Source: Geopseudomonas aromaticivorans
Lineage (GTDB): Bacteria > Pseudomonadota > Gammaproteobacteria > Pseudomonadales > Pseudomonadaceae
Length of the DNA: 64,000 nt
Assembly (NCBI RefSeq): GCF_019097855.1
Contig: NZ_JAHRGL010000057.1
Span: 186,001 to 250,000, forward strand
Direction: 5' to 3'
The notes under the pieces were generated by a model, which searched no databases, was not told the DNA's origin, and saw only the letters and a program-made list of their open reading frames with translations. Position numbers and translations under genes: made by a program. Positions 38,499-49,225 of the stretch are shown here, piece after piece; position 1 is the first letter of the stretch; each line of letters begins with the position of its first letter.

Positions 38499-38520
38499 AG
38501 TCCTTCCTGAGAAGGCGATT

Positions 38521-38595
38521 TGGTGGGTCGTGTGGGATTCGAACCTACGACCAATTGGTTAAAAGCCAACTGCTCTACCACTGAGCTAACGACCC
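38521..38595 (-). tRNA. tRNA-Lys (anticodon TTT)
   Basis: The - strand folds as a cloverleaf: acceptor GGGTCGT/ACGACCC, D arm GCTCAGT, anticodon loop CTTTTAA with TTT, T arm GGTTCGAATCC and an encoded CCA end. Distal gene of the Asn-Pro-Lys tRNA cluster. Confidence 0.97.
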
Positions 38596-38600
38596 AAATC

Positions 38601-38677
38601 TGGTCGGGGTAGGGGGATTCGAACTCCCGACATCCTGCTCCCAAAGCAGGCGCGCTACCGGACTGCGCTATACCCCG
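38601..38677 (-). tRNA. tRNA-Pro (anticodon TGG)
   Basis: The - strand shows acceptor CGGGGTA/TACCCCG, anticodon loop TTTGGGA with TGG, T arm AGTTCGAATCC and encoded CCA. It is 77 bases and lies 5 bases from the lysine tRNA. Confidence 0.97.
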
Positions 38678-38686
38678 TCTGGAAAT

Positions 38687-38762
38687 TGGCTCCGCGACCT
38701 GGACTCGAACCAGGGACCCAATGATTAACAGTCATTTGCTCTACCGACTGAGCTATCGCGGA
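38687..38762 (-). tRNA. tRNA-Asn (anticodon GTT)
   Basis: The - strand gives acceptor TCCGCGA/TCGCGGA, anticodon loop CTGTTAA with GTT, T arm GGTTCGAGTCC and encoded CCA. It is first in the Asn-Pro-Lys cluster, so the shared promoter should be just to its right (38763-38953). Confidence 0.97.
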
Positions 38763-38953
38763 ACTTATACACTTCCAACTTTTACAGGTTTCGGCGTTGC
38801 CGATTTCCCGTATCAGTGGCGCGGCATTCTACGGACTTCCAAGGCATTGTCAACCCTCAACAAAAGATTTTTCTGGCACTTGGCAGGATCACCCCGCGCT
38901 TGTTATATGTGCGCTCATTCTGAGAGCACAGAGCTCTGGCCCGCCAGACCATC

Positions 38954-41260
38954 ATGAGTCATACGCCACCACCCGATCATCCCGCACCTCCTGCACTCGC
39001 CGGTCGCACCATCCAGCCGCGTTTCGGCCAGATCGAGCAAAGCTGTCGCCAATTGCTGCTGAACCATCTTGACCAGCACCTGGGCTGCACCTTCGAACAA
39101 GCCGATGATGCCCTGTTCGCCCAAGCCAACAAGGCGACCAACAACCGCGAGCAGGCACTGTTCTTCGATAGCATGCGCGAAGTACGCACCCAGCGGGCAC
39201 ACATCATCCGCCACTTCCACCAGCGGCTGGCGGGCGAGTTCGCTGCCTATTTCGAAGGTCGCCCCCTGCACGGCAAGGCGCCGACGCCCACTGCCCGCAA
39301 CCCGCTGTCGCTCATCGCCCACGACGAGCATGAGGAGAGTCTGCTGTTGGGCAACATGGTCAAGCGCTGCCAGAGCCACTGTGCAACCCAACTCGATGCG
39401 CTGACACAACGTCTGGCACAGCTGTGCCGCGACCCAGCGACAGCCCTGAAGCAGGATGCTCCATGCACTCCGGAAGCCATCGCCACCGCCTTTCGCCTGG
39501 CGCTGCCCGACGAAGCACTGCCCCTGCGAATCCGCCGCGTCCTGTACGACCTGTTCGAACAACAGGTCATGAGCTCGCTCGCCCCGCTGTACAGCGCTCT
39601 CAACAAGCTCCTGATCGAGGCGAACGTTCTCCCGCAGCTCAGCGACAAGCTGTCTCGCCCTCGCACACCGGCGCGGCCGTCAGCCAATCCGCCCCCGCCC
39701 GAGGGGCAAGGGCGCAGGAGCCATGGTGATAGCTGGCCGAGCGAGCCCCGCAGCGAGGCGGAACAACTGTTCCAGGGCGTCACCCGCCTGCTAAGCCGGC
39801 GCCACGGCAACGGCAACGGCAACGGCAACGATGCCCATCCAGGCGCCTCACCCAGCCAGTCGGCAAGCGCGCCGCCATCCGCCCCGGCGGGTACCTACAG
39901 CGAAACCGAGCTGATGGCTGCACTGACCCGCCTGCAGCAGGTGAGCGCCCGCGAAATCGTCGGCAAACTTTACCAGCCGCAGGATGCCAAGCAGCTCAAG
40001 GCGCGACTGCATGCCGAACTGGAGGCCGCCTGCACCCTGCCCGACCAGCAGATGCTGACCGACGACGATGCCGACATCATCGACCTGGTCGGCATGTTGT
40101 TCGCCTTCATTCTCGACGACCCGGCCCTGCCGGACCGTTGCAAGACCGTGCTTTCGCACCTGCATACGCCCTACCTGAAGCTCGCCCTGCGCGACCGCCG
40201 ACTGTTCACCCATGGCGATCATCCTGCTCGCCAACTGCTGGACTGCATGGCCAAGGCCGGCGCGCGCTTTGCCGAAGACAGCGATACATCGGGCCTGCAG
40301 ACCAAGATGCAGCTGATCGTCGAGCGCATCATTCAGGACTTCAGCGGCGACGCCACCCTGTTCCCCAGCCTGCTGCAGGAGTTCGAGGAGTACCTGCGTC
40401 GCCTGCAGCAGCGCGTCGAGCTGCGCGAACGGCGCACGCTGGATGCCGCACGTGGCAACGACCGGATGCAGGCCGCCCGACAGCAGGCCGGCGAGCAGAT
40501 CCGAAGGGTACTGATCGGCCGGACGCTGCCACGACTGATTCAAGAGCTGCTGGAGAGCGGCTGGCGCGACGTACTGGCCCTGACTCACCTGCGCCAGGGC
40601 GAACAGAGCGACGAATGGCGACGCGCCTGCCTGGCCGCCGAACAACTGGCGTGGAGCTGCACACCGCTGGACCACAGCGGCCGCGAGCGCCTGCAGCGCG
40701 AGCGCCTGGAGCTGCTGGAACAACTGCGTATGGGCCTGCAGCGACTGGGCAGCCTGCCCGAAGACCGCATCCGCCGTCTGCTACAGGACGTGGTCACTTG
40801 CCAGCATGCGGTGCAGGCACAGCAGCCGGAGCTGGCCGCCCGCCTGAGCGCGCAGCTACCGGACAACCCGCTTGGCGCCATGCTGCAAGGCCAGCCGGAA
40901 GCCGAGCAGCCCGCACACCCCGCCTCGTCCGCAGACGTGCCGGAGGAGCTGGAGGCCCGCCTGCAACAGCTGCAGTCACTGCCGTTCGGCACCCTGTTCG
41001 GCTTCCAGGAGGACGGCCAGCAGCGCCGCCTGCGCCTATCCTGGTTCAGCCCGGCGACCCGCCACTACCTGTTCATCGACCCCAGCGGCGAACACAGCCG
41101 CAGCTGGCCCGCCGCCCACCTGGCCCAGGCGTTGCTGGACGGCAACGTACGCCTGCTCGGCGAACCGACGGATACGCCCCTGATGGAGCGCGCCCTGCAG
41201 GCCATCTATCGAGTCCTGCAACGGATGGAAGACGGCAAACCATTGCCGGCCGATAGCTGA
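38954..41260 (+). CDS. Large DUF1631-family protein, function unknown
   Basis: This 768-residue soluble protein is a DUF1631 family member, conserved next to clpB in pseudomonads. It is mostly helical, with long Gln/Arg/Glu-rich stretches near residues 480-620. An internal low-complexity linker at about residues 235-320 contains HGNGNGNGND, coded by a fourfold GGCAAC repeat, and Pro/Ala/Ser-rich sequence. The C-terminal part (about 660-768) begins ELEARLQQLQSLPFGTLFGFQ and has FSPATRHYLFIDPSGEHSRSW, a PilZ-like beta-barrel fold in my reading, unconfirmed. The start is ATG 38954. No enzyme motif is recognised. Confidence 0.85.
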   Translation: MSHTPPPDHPAPPALAGRTIQPRFGQIEQSCRQLLLNHLDQHLGCTFEQADDALFAQANKATNNREQALFFDSMREVRTQRAHIIRHFHQRLAGEFAAYFEGRPLHGKAPTPTARNPLSLIAHDEHEESLLLGNMVKRCQSHCATQLDALTQRLAQLCRDPATALKQDAPCTPEAIATAFRLALPDEALPLRIRRVLYDLFEQQVMSSLAPLYSALNKLLIEANVLPQLSDKLSRPRTPARPSANPPPPEGQGRRSHGDSWPSEPRSEAEQLFQGVTRLLSRRHGNGNGNGNDAHPGASPSQSASAPPSAPAGTYSETELMAALTRLQQVSAREIVGKLYQPQDAKQLKARLHAELEAACTLPDQQMLTDDDADIIDLVGMLFAFILDDPALPDRCKTVLSHLHTPYLKLALRDRRLFTHGDHPARQLLDCMAKAGARFAEDSDTSGLQTKMQLIVERIIQDFSGDATLFPSLLQEFEEYLRRLQQRVELRERRTLDAARGNDRMQAARQQAGEQIRRVLIGRTLPRLIQELLESGWRDVLALTHLRQGEQSDEWRRACLAAEQLAWSCTPLDHSGRERLQRERLELLEQLRMGLQRLGSLPEDRIRRLLQDVVTCQHAVQAQQPELAARLSAQLPDNPLGAMLQGQPEAEQPAHPASSADVPEELEARLQQLQSLPFGTLFGFQEDGQQRRLRLSWFSPATRHYLFIDPSGEHSRSWPAAHLAQALLDGNVRLLGEPTDTPLMERALQAIYRVLQRMEDGKPLPADS
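39806..39829 (+). repeat. Hexanucleotide repeat GGCAAC x4
   Basis: Four perfect tandem copies of GGCAAC inside the DUF1631 gene encode a Gly-Asn run in its linker. Changes in copy number would keep the frame. Confidence 0.9.
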
Positions 41261-41271
41261 GAGCTCCACAA

Positions 41272-41313
41272 GCAACAAGGGCACGACGGCCAAAAGCCTC
41301 GTGCCCTTGTTGC
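41272..41313. terminator. Hairpin between DUF1631 and clpB
   Basis: A near-perfect palindrome, GCAACAAGGGCACGA...TCGTGCCCTTGTTGC around a GGC/GCC inner stem and CAAAA loop, sits between the convergent genes. It lacks a long T-run on either side, but stem length makes it a likely bidirectional terminator. Confidence 0.75.
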
Positions 41314-41398
41314 TTGCATCCAAACCTTGCTGGACAGCGGTGCGACCGCCCCCATCGCCCCAGCCCGGCGCCCCTCGGGCGCCAAGCTGTTGTCGAGG

Positions 41399-43963
<2,565 letters not shown>

Positions 43964-44048
43964 GGGTTCGTCCTTCGCAAGCAACAGCGGACCGGGCAGC
44001 CGGTACCCGACAACACCAACAGTCCGCTTAGGGATTCGGTTGCAGCAT

Positions 44049-44076
44049 AGATGAGGACGATTACAGGCGATTCAAG
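44049..44076 (-). promoter_or_regulatory. Sigma-32-like heat-shock promoter of clpB
   Basis: On the - strand CTTGAA (44076-44071) and CTCATCT (44055-44049) are separated by 15 bases, matching the heat-shock consensus CTTGAA-N13-16-CCCATnT with one -10 mismatch, about 85 bases upstream of clpB. Confidence 0.7.
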
Positions 44077-44112
44077 GGGCGGGAGCTTGACAGGGGTCAA
44101 TGGCGCCGTAGG

Positions 44113-44191
44113 GTAGAAGACTCGCGCAGCGATCTTCTACCGATGGGGTGGGCGCAGCCTGGGTGGCAGGTAATCGCTTCGCGAGTTACCT
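44113..44191. repeat. Inverted pair of REP-like palindromes, family A
   Basis: Two palindromes, 44113-44140 (GTAGAAGA/TCTTCTAC arms, core on the - strand) and 44168-44191 (AGGTAA/TTACCT arms), lie in opposite orientation between clpB's promoter and pgeF. Both contain the ATCGCT-GCGAG core of the family seen at 22 kb and 1.9 kb. Confidence 0.72.
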
Positions 44192-44201
44192 ACACGCCCA
44201 T

Positions 44202-44951
44202 TCAGGCCCGTTCCGGCTCCAGCCAGATCAGGCTGGCCATGCGGCCGGTACGCGGCTCGCGTCGGTAGGAATAGAAGCGCTCGGCATCGCCGAAGGTGCA
44301 CAGCCCGCCACCGTACACGGCGGTGACGCCGATGGCCGCCAGGCGAATGCGCGCCAGCCGGTACAGATCGGCCATGAAGCGCCCGGGATTGACGCTGGGC
44401 ACGAAGGCCTCGGCCGCCTCGGCATGCTGCGCGACGAAGGCTTCGCGCACCTCGGCACCGACCTCGAAGGCCTGCGCACCGATGGCAGGACCGAGCCAGG
44501 CCAACACCTGATCGGCCGGACAGCCCAGCGCCGCGACGCTGGCCTCCAGCACCCCGGCAGCCAGCCCGCGCCAGCCGGCATGGGCGGCGGCCACGCGAGT
44601 GCCGGCGCGGTCGCAGAACAGCACCGGAAGGCAGTCGGCGGTCATGATGGCGCAGGCCACGCCGGGGGTGGCGCTCCAGCTGGCATCGGCCTCGGCGACC
44701 TGCGTCGGATCGGCCTCGACCACGCTCACGCCGTGGACCTGGCAGAGCCAGGCCGCCCGGCAGCCGAGCAACGCCTGCAGGCGGCGACGATTCTCCGCCA
44801 CGGCGACGGGATCGTCGCCGACATGATCGCCGAGGTTGAGCGTAGCGAACGGTACCAGGCTGACGCCGCCCGCGCGGGTCGTCACGCAGGCACGTACGTT
44901 GGCCGGTGCCGGCCAATCGGGGATCAGCAGATCGCCCGGGACGAGGCTCAT
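44202..44951 (-). CDS. pgeF: Peptidoglycan-editing/purine-nucleoside factor PgeF (YfiH)
   Basis: This 249-residue protein belongs to the YfiH/YlmD laccase-domain family. In E. coli PgeF removes L-Ser wrongly incorporated into peptidoglycan precursors, and relatives act on purine nucleosides. Conserved features are VTTRAGGVS near the start, GDHVGDDP, ADCLPVLFCD, AAHAGWRG and CTFGDAERFYSYRR, which hold the His/Cys metal site. Its ATG overlaps the rluD stop by four bases, the usual rluD-pgeF-clpB arrangement. Confidence 0.94.
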   Translation of the reverse strand: MSLVPGDLLIPDWPAPANVRACVTTRAGGVSLVPFATLNLGDHVGDDPVAVAENRRRLQALLGCRAAWLCQVHGVSVVEADPTQVAEADASWSATPGVACAIMTADCLPVLFCDRAGTRVAAAHAGWRGLAAGVLEASVAALGCPADQVLAWLGPAIGAQAFEVGAEVREAFVAQHAEAAEAFVPSVNPGRFMADLYRLARIRLAAIGVTAVYGGGLCTFGDAERFYSYRREPRTGRMASLIWLEPERA

Positions 44952-45910
44952 CCGATAAACGCCTCGCGATCACCACGCAGCAGGTTGAGCAGCTCGACGA
45001 AGTCGTCCGGCAGCGGCGACTCCCAGCCCATGCGCTCGCCGGTCACCGGGTGATCCAGCTCGAGGAAACGCGCATGCAGCGCCTGGCGCGGGTAGTCGCG
45101 CAGGGCCTGGACCAGCACCGGATTGGCCGCCGGCGGAATGCGGAAGCGCCCGCCGTAGACGGGATCCCCGACCAGCGGAAAATTGACGTGGGCCATGTGC
45201 ACGCGGATCTGGTGGGTGCGCCCGGTTTCCAGCTTGACCCGCACATGGGTGTGCGCGCGGAAGCGCTCGAGCACCCGGTAGTGGCTTACCGCCGGCTTGC
45301 CGGTGGAGGTCACCGCCATTTTCTGACGCTGCTGCGAATGGCGACCGATGGGCGCATCGACCTTGCCACCGGCGGTAACCACGCCGAGGACGATGGCCTC
45401 GTAGATGCGGCTGACACTGCGCGCCTGCAACTGGGCGACCAGATTGGTGTGCGCCTCGAGCGTCTTGGCGACCACCATCAGGCCGGTGGTGTCCTTGTCG
45501 AGGCGGTGAACGATACCGCCGCGCGGCACGCTGGCCAGCGCAGGGGCATGGTGCAACAAGGCGTTGAGCAGGGTGCCGTCGGCATGCCCGGCAGCCGGAT
45601 GCACGACCAGTCCCGCCGGCTTGTCCAGCACCAGGATGTGCTCGTCCTCGTAGACGATGTTCAGCTCGATATCCTGCGCCTGGTACTCGACCTGCGCGTC
45701 GCGCTCGGCCTCCAGCTGCAGCACGGCACCACCATAGACGGTGTCGCGCGGACGCAGCACGGCACCGTCGACGGTCAGCCGGCCATCCTTGATCCAGCCA
45801 GCCAGGCGCGAGCGCGAATGATCGGGAAAGACCTGGGCGGCGACCTGGTCCAGACGTTGCCCGCCCAGTTCGGACGGCACCTCGGCACGCAATTGAATGA
45901 TTTCGGACAT
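44948..45910 (-). CDS. rluD: 23S rRNA pseudouridine synthase RluD
   Basis: RluD makes pseudouridines 1911, 1915 and 1917 in helix 69 of 23S rRNA. The 320-residue product has an S4-type RNA-binding domain (GGQRLDQVAAQVFPDHSRSRLAGWI) and the catalytic HRLDKDTTGLMVVAKT with the essential Asp. I begin at ATG 45910 (MSEIIQLRAEV). An ATG three codons upstream (45919) is possible and neither has a clear Shine-Dalgarno. It is divergent from bamD, an arrangement conserved in gammaproteobacteria. Confidence 0.96.
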   Translation of the reverse strand: MSEIIQLRAEVPSELGGQRLDQVAAQVFPDHSRSRLAGWIKDGRLTVDGAVLRPRDTVYGGAVLQLEAERDAQVEYQAQDIELNIVYEDEHILVLDKPAGLVVHPAAGHADGTLLNALLHHAPALASVPRGGIVHRLDKDTTGLMVVAKTLEAHTNLVAQLQARSVSRIYEAIVLGVVTAGGKVDAPIGRHSQQRQKMAVTSTGKPAVSHYRVLERFRAHTHVRVKLETGRTHQIRVHMAHVNFPLVGDPVYGGRFRIPPAANPVLVQALRDYPRQALHARFLELDHPVTGERMGWESPLPDDFVELLNLLRGDREAFIG

Positions 45911-46056
45911 GACTGACATCGGGGAGGGCCGTGCGGCTTTGGTTTCAGCCACAGGCTTGTGGTTAAATACGACGAATTTCCCCCAGAGGATTCTGGGGCA
46001 CCAATCATATCAGGCCGGCCCCTGTCACGCACCCGGCCCCAGGGAACCCAAGCGCC

Positions 46057-47073
46057 ATGCAAGTGAAACACCTGCTGCTGATCGCCACCCTCGCTCTCAC
46101 CGCAGCCTGTTCGTCCAAGCAGGTCATCGACGAGAATCTCAGCGAGACCGAGCTGTACACGCAGGCGCAGGAGCATCTGGACAACAAGAGCTACACCAGC
46201 GCCGTCGACACACTCAAGGCCCTGGAGTCGCGCTACCCGTTCGGCAGCTACGCCGAGCAGGCGCAGCTCGAACTGATCTACGCCTACTACCAGAACCAGG
46301 AGCCGGAGGCCGCACGTGCCGCCGCCGAGCGCTTCATTCGCCTGCATCCGCAGCATCCGAACGCCGACTACGCCTACTACCTCAAGGGGCTGGCCTCCTT
46401 CGACAAGGACCGCGGCCTGATGGCACGCTTCCTGCCGCTGGACATGACCAAGCGCGACCCGGGCGCAGCCCGTGACTCGTTCAACGAGTTCGCCCAACTG
46501 GTCAACCGCTATCCCAACAGCCGCTACGCTCCCGATGCCAAGGCGCGCATGATCTATCTGCGCAACCTGCTGGCCGCCTACGAGATCCACGTCGCGAACT
46601 ACTACCTGAAGCGCCAGGCCTACGTCGCCGCCGCCAACCGCGGCCGATACGTGGTGGAAAACTTCCAGGAAACCCCGGCCGTGGGCGACGGCCTGGCGGT
46701 GATGACCGAAGCCTACCAGCGCCTCGGCCTGGACGATCTGTCCGCCAGCAGCCTGGCCACCCTCAAGCTCAATTACCCCGAGCATCCGACCCTGGAAAGC
46801 GGCGAGTTCGTGCCGCGCGAAGAAGAAGCCGACACCCGCTCCTGGCTGAGCAAGGCCACCCTCGGCCTGATCGACAACGAAGCGCCGCTGCCGCCTGGCC
46901 AGACCCGTACCAGCCAGGACATGCAGCGCCAGTATCAGGAAGCCTTGGACGCCATCCCCGAGGAACTGCAGCCGGAAAACGCGGAAGACACCGAGGCCGA
47001 AGCAGCCGAGCAAGACAGCAACGCGCCGAAGCGTTCCTGGTGGCACCGCATGACCTTCGGCCTGTTCGACTGA
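46057..47073 (+). CDS. bamD: Outer-membrane assembly lipoprotein BamD
   Basis: BamD is the essential lipoprotein of the BAM complex that inserts beta-barrels into the outer membrane. The 338-residue product has a lipobox LTAAC (Cys18) and five TPR repeats ([20 protein letters not shown] onward). It is longer than the E. coli protein (about 245) because of an acidic C-terminal extension from about residue 245 ([16 protein letters not shown] and following), as in other pseudomonads. A strong terminator follows 16 bases after the stop. It is divergent from rluD. Confidence 0.97.
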   Translation: MQVKHLLLIATLALTAACSSKQVIDENLSETELYTQAQEHLDNKSYTSAVDTLKALESRYPFGSYAEQAQLELIYAYYQNQEPEAARAAAERFIRLHPQHPNADYAYYLKGLASFDKDRGLMARFLPLDMTKRDPGAARDSFNEFAQLVNRYPNSRYAPDAKARMIYLRNLLAAYEIHVANYYLKRQAYVAAANRGRYVVENFQETPAVGDGLAVMTEAYQRLGLDDLSASSLATLKLNYPEHPTLESGEFVPREEEADTRSWLSKATLGLIDNEAPLPPGQTRTSQDMQRQYQEALDAIPEELQPENAEDTEAEAAEQDSNAPKRSWWHRMTFGLFD

Positions 47074-47089
47074 GGCACGACTGGCAACG

Positions 47090-47117
47090 AAAAAGGGAGG
47101 CTGCGGCCTCCCTTTTT
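47090..47117. terminator. Terminator between bamD and nadE
   Basis: GGGAGG/CCTCCC stem with CTGCGG loop flanked by AAAAA and TTTTT, so it can act for bamD (+) and nadE (-). Confidence 0.9.
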
Positions 47118-47172
47118 CATGCCCGACTGACGCCCCCTCTCCCGCGGACTCGCCGAAAGAGGAGGTGGCGCT

Positions 47173-48807
47173 TCACTCGCCGATGCGCCAGCCCGAAGTG
47201 ATCGGATAGCGGCGGTCGCGACCGAAGCCACGCTGGGTGATGCGCGGGCCGACCGCAGCCTGGCGGCGCTTGTATTCGTTGAGATCGACCAGGCGCAGCA
47301 CCCGGCGCACGGTATCGGCGGCAAAGCCGCGGGCGATGATGGCATCGGCCGACTGGTCCTCCTCCACGTACAGGCGCAGGATCTCGTCCAGCTCCGCGTA
47401 GGGCGGCAGCGAATCCTCGTCCTTCTGGTCCGGCGCCAGCTCGGCGGACGGCGGACGGTCGATGACCCGCTGCGGAATCACCTCCCCGTCCAGGCTGTTG
47501 CGATACTCGCAAAGACGGAACACCAGGGTCTTGGGCACGTCCTTGAGCACGTCGAAGCCGCCGGCCATGTCGCCGTACAGCGTGCAGTAACCGACCGCCA
47601 CCTCGCTCTTGTTGCCGGTGGTCAGCACCAGATAGCCTTTCTTGTTGGAGATCGCCATCAGCAGCGTGCCGCGGCAGCGTGCCTGCAGATTCTCCTCGGT
47701 GGTATCGCGCGCCAGTCCGGCGAAGACCGGCGCCAGGCTGCCCATGAACGCCTCGACCATCGGCTCGATCGGCAGCACGCTGTAGGCCACGTTCAGCGTG
47801 CGCGCCTCGGCCTCGGCATCCTCGAGGCTGATCTGCGCGGTATAACGGTACGGCATCATCACCGCCTCGACCTTGTCGGCCCCCAGTGCATCCACCGCGA
47901 CCGCCAGGGTCAGCGCCGAGTCGATGCCACCGGACAGCCCGAGCACCACCCCCTTGAAGCCGTTCTTCTGCACGTAGTCGCGCACGCCGAGCACCAGCGC
48001 GTCGTACACGCTGGCCTCCTCATCGGCCAGCACCGCGCAGGCGCCGGGTTGCGGCTGCACCAGCTCGTCGTCCACCTGCAACTCGGCGAGGAACAACCCC
48101 TCTTCATAGGCCGGGGCACGCTGCAGCACATGGCCGCTGGCCGCCACCACGCAGGAGCCGCCGTCGAACACCAGCTCGTCCTGACCGCCAACCTGGTTGA
48201 CGTAGACGATCGGCATGTCGCCCTCGCGCGCCCGCGCAGCCAGAGTTTCCTCGCGCTGCACCTGCTTGCCCTGGTGGAACGGCGAGGCGTTGAGATTCAG
48301 CATCAGCCGTGCGCCGGCGGCATGCGCGGCGGCCATCGGCTCGGCATGCCAGATGTCCTCGCAGATGCTCAGCGCCACCGGCACGCCGGCGATGTCCACC
48401 ACGCATGCCTGATCGCCGGCATCGAAGTAGCGCTTCTCGTCGAACACCTGATAGTTGGGCAGCTTCTGCTTGTAGTAGCGGGCCACCAGCTGGCCGTCAT
48501 CGAGCAGCGCACAGGCGTTGTAGCGCCGCTCGCCCTCCACCCACGGAAAGCCGAGCAGCAGGCGGATGCCGCGCACCTCGCGGCACAGCCGCTCGAGCGC
48601 CGCCTCGATGCGCAGCTGCATGCTGCCACGCAGCAGCAGGTCCTCCGGCGGATAACCGCACAGCGACAGCTCGGGAAACACGATCACATCCGCCTGCCAC
48701 TGTGCGCGGGCGCGTCCGGCAGCCTCGATGATGCGCTCGACGTTGCCGTGGATATCGCCGACGCGAAGGTTGAGCTGGGCCATCGCGACCCGCAGGACTT
48801 GACTCAT
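47173..48807 (-). CDS. nadE: Glutamine-dependent NAD+ synthetase
   Basis: NadE amidates nicotinic acid adenine dinucleotide to NAD+, the last step of NAD biosynthesis. The 544-residue protein is the glutamine-dependent type: an N-terminal nitrilase-like glutaminase with Glu in FPELSLCGYP, Lys in YKQKLPNY and Cys in LSICEDIWH, joined to a C-terminal synthetase with P-loop LGLSGGIDSALTLA near residue 285. I start at ATG 48807 (MSQVLRVAMAQLNLRVGD), with GGAG 7 bases upstream. It ends after the bamD terminator; the upstream gap of about 180 bases is divergent from the zinc-ribbon gene. Confidence 0.97.
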   Translation of the reverse strand: MSQVLRVAMAQLNLRVGDIHGNVERIIEAAGRARAQWQADVIVFPELSLCGYPPEDLLLRGSMQLRIEAALERLCREVRGIRLLLGFPWVEGERRYNACALLDDGQLVARYYKQKLPNYQVFDEKRYFDAGDQACVVDIAGVPVALSICEDIWHAEPMAAAHAAGARLMLNLNASPFHQGKQVQREETLAARAREGDMPIVYVNQVGGQDELVFDGGSCVVAASGHVLQRAPAYEEGLFLAELQVDDELVQPQPGACAVLADEEASVYDALVLGVRDYVQKNGFKGVVLGLSGGIDSALTLAVAVDALGADKVEAVMMPYRYTAQISLEDAEAEARTLNVAYSVLPIEPMVEAFMGSLAPVFAGLARDTTEENLQARCRGTLLMAISNKKGYLVLTTGNKSEVAVGYCTLYGDMAGGFDVLKDVPKTLVFRLCEYRNSLDGEVIPQRVIDRPPSAELAPDQKDEDSLPPYAELDEILRLYVEEDQSADAIIARGFAADTVRRVLRLVDLNEYKRRQAAVGPRITQRGFGRDRRYPITSGWRIGE

Positions 48808-48991
48808 TCTGCTCTCCATCTGGAAGAAGCGGCTGCCGACAGCCACCGGAGCCGCCCGCATCGCCGATGCACGAGCCGCATTCTCCCGCAACGGCCACAG
48901 CCGACACAACGCACAGTCGTGGCCGACGGTGCTGGGCGCATGCCGCCGGCTTGGCTACACTGGCGCCTTTTCCGCGTAGCACGAGAGCATT

Positions 48992-49225
48992 ATGGCGCGC
49001 CTGTTGACCCTCATCGCCCTGTTCGCCATCGGCTGGTGGCTGTGGCGACGCTTTGTCCGACCGCCACAGGAACCCCGCCCCCCCGCCGCGCCCAGGACCC
49101 AGCCGATGGTGCGCTGCGCCCACTGCGGTGTGCATGTGCCGCAGAACGAAGCTCTCGCCCACGACAACCGCTGGTATTGCAGCCGTGCCCACCTGGAACA
49201 AGACGACTCCCCTGAACAACGCTGA
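48992..49225 (+). CDS. Small membrane-anchored zinc-ribbon protein
   Basis: This 77-residue protein has an N-terminal membrane helix (LLTLIALFAIGWWLW), a Pro-rich linker (PPQEPRPPAAPRTQP) and a zinc-ribbon-like finger C42-x2-C45...C63-x3-H67 (VRCAHCGVHVP, YCSRAHLE). It is the PP0351-type pseudomonad family that commonly precedes pilS, of unknown function. The coding region overlaps the likely pilS start in another frame, so translation is probably coupled to pilS. That placement suggests a link to envelope or pilus sensing, which is inference. Confidence 0.83.
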   Translation: MARLLTLIALFAIGWWLWRRFVRPPQEPRPPAAPRTQPMVRCAHCGVHVPQNEALAHDNRWYCSRAHLEQDDSPEQR

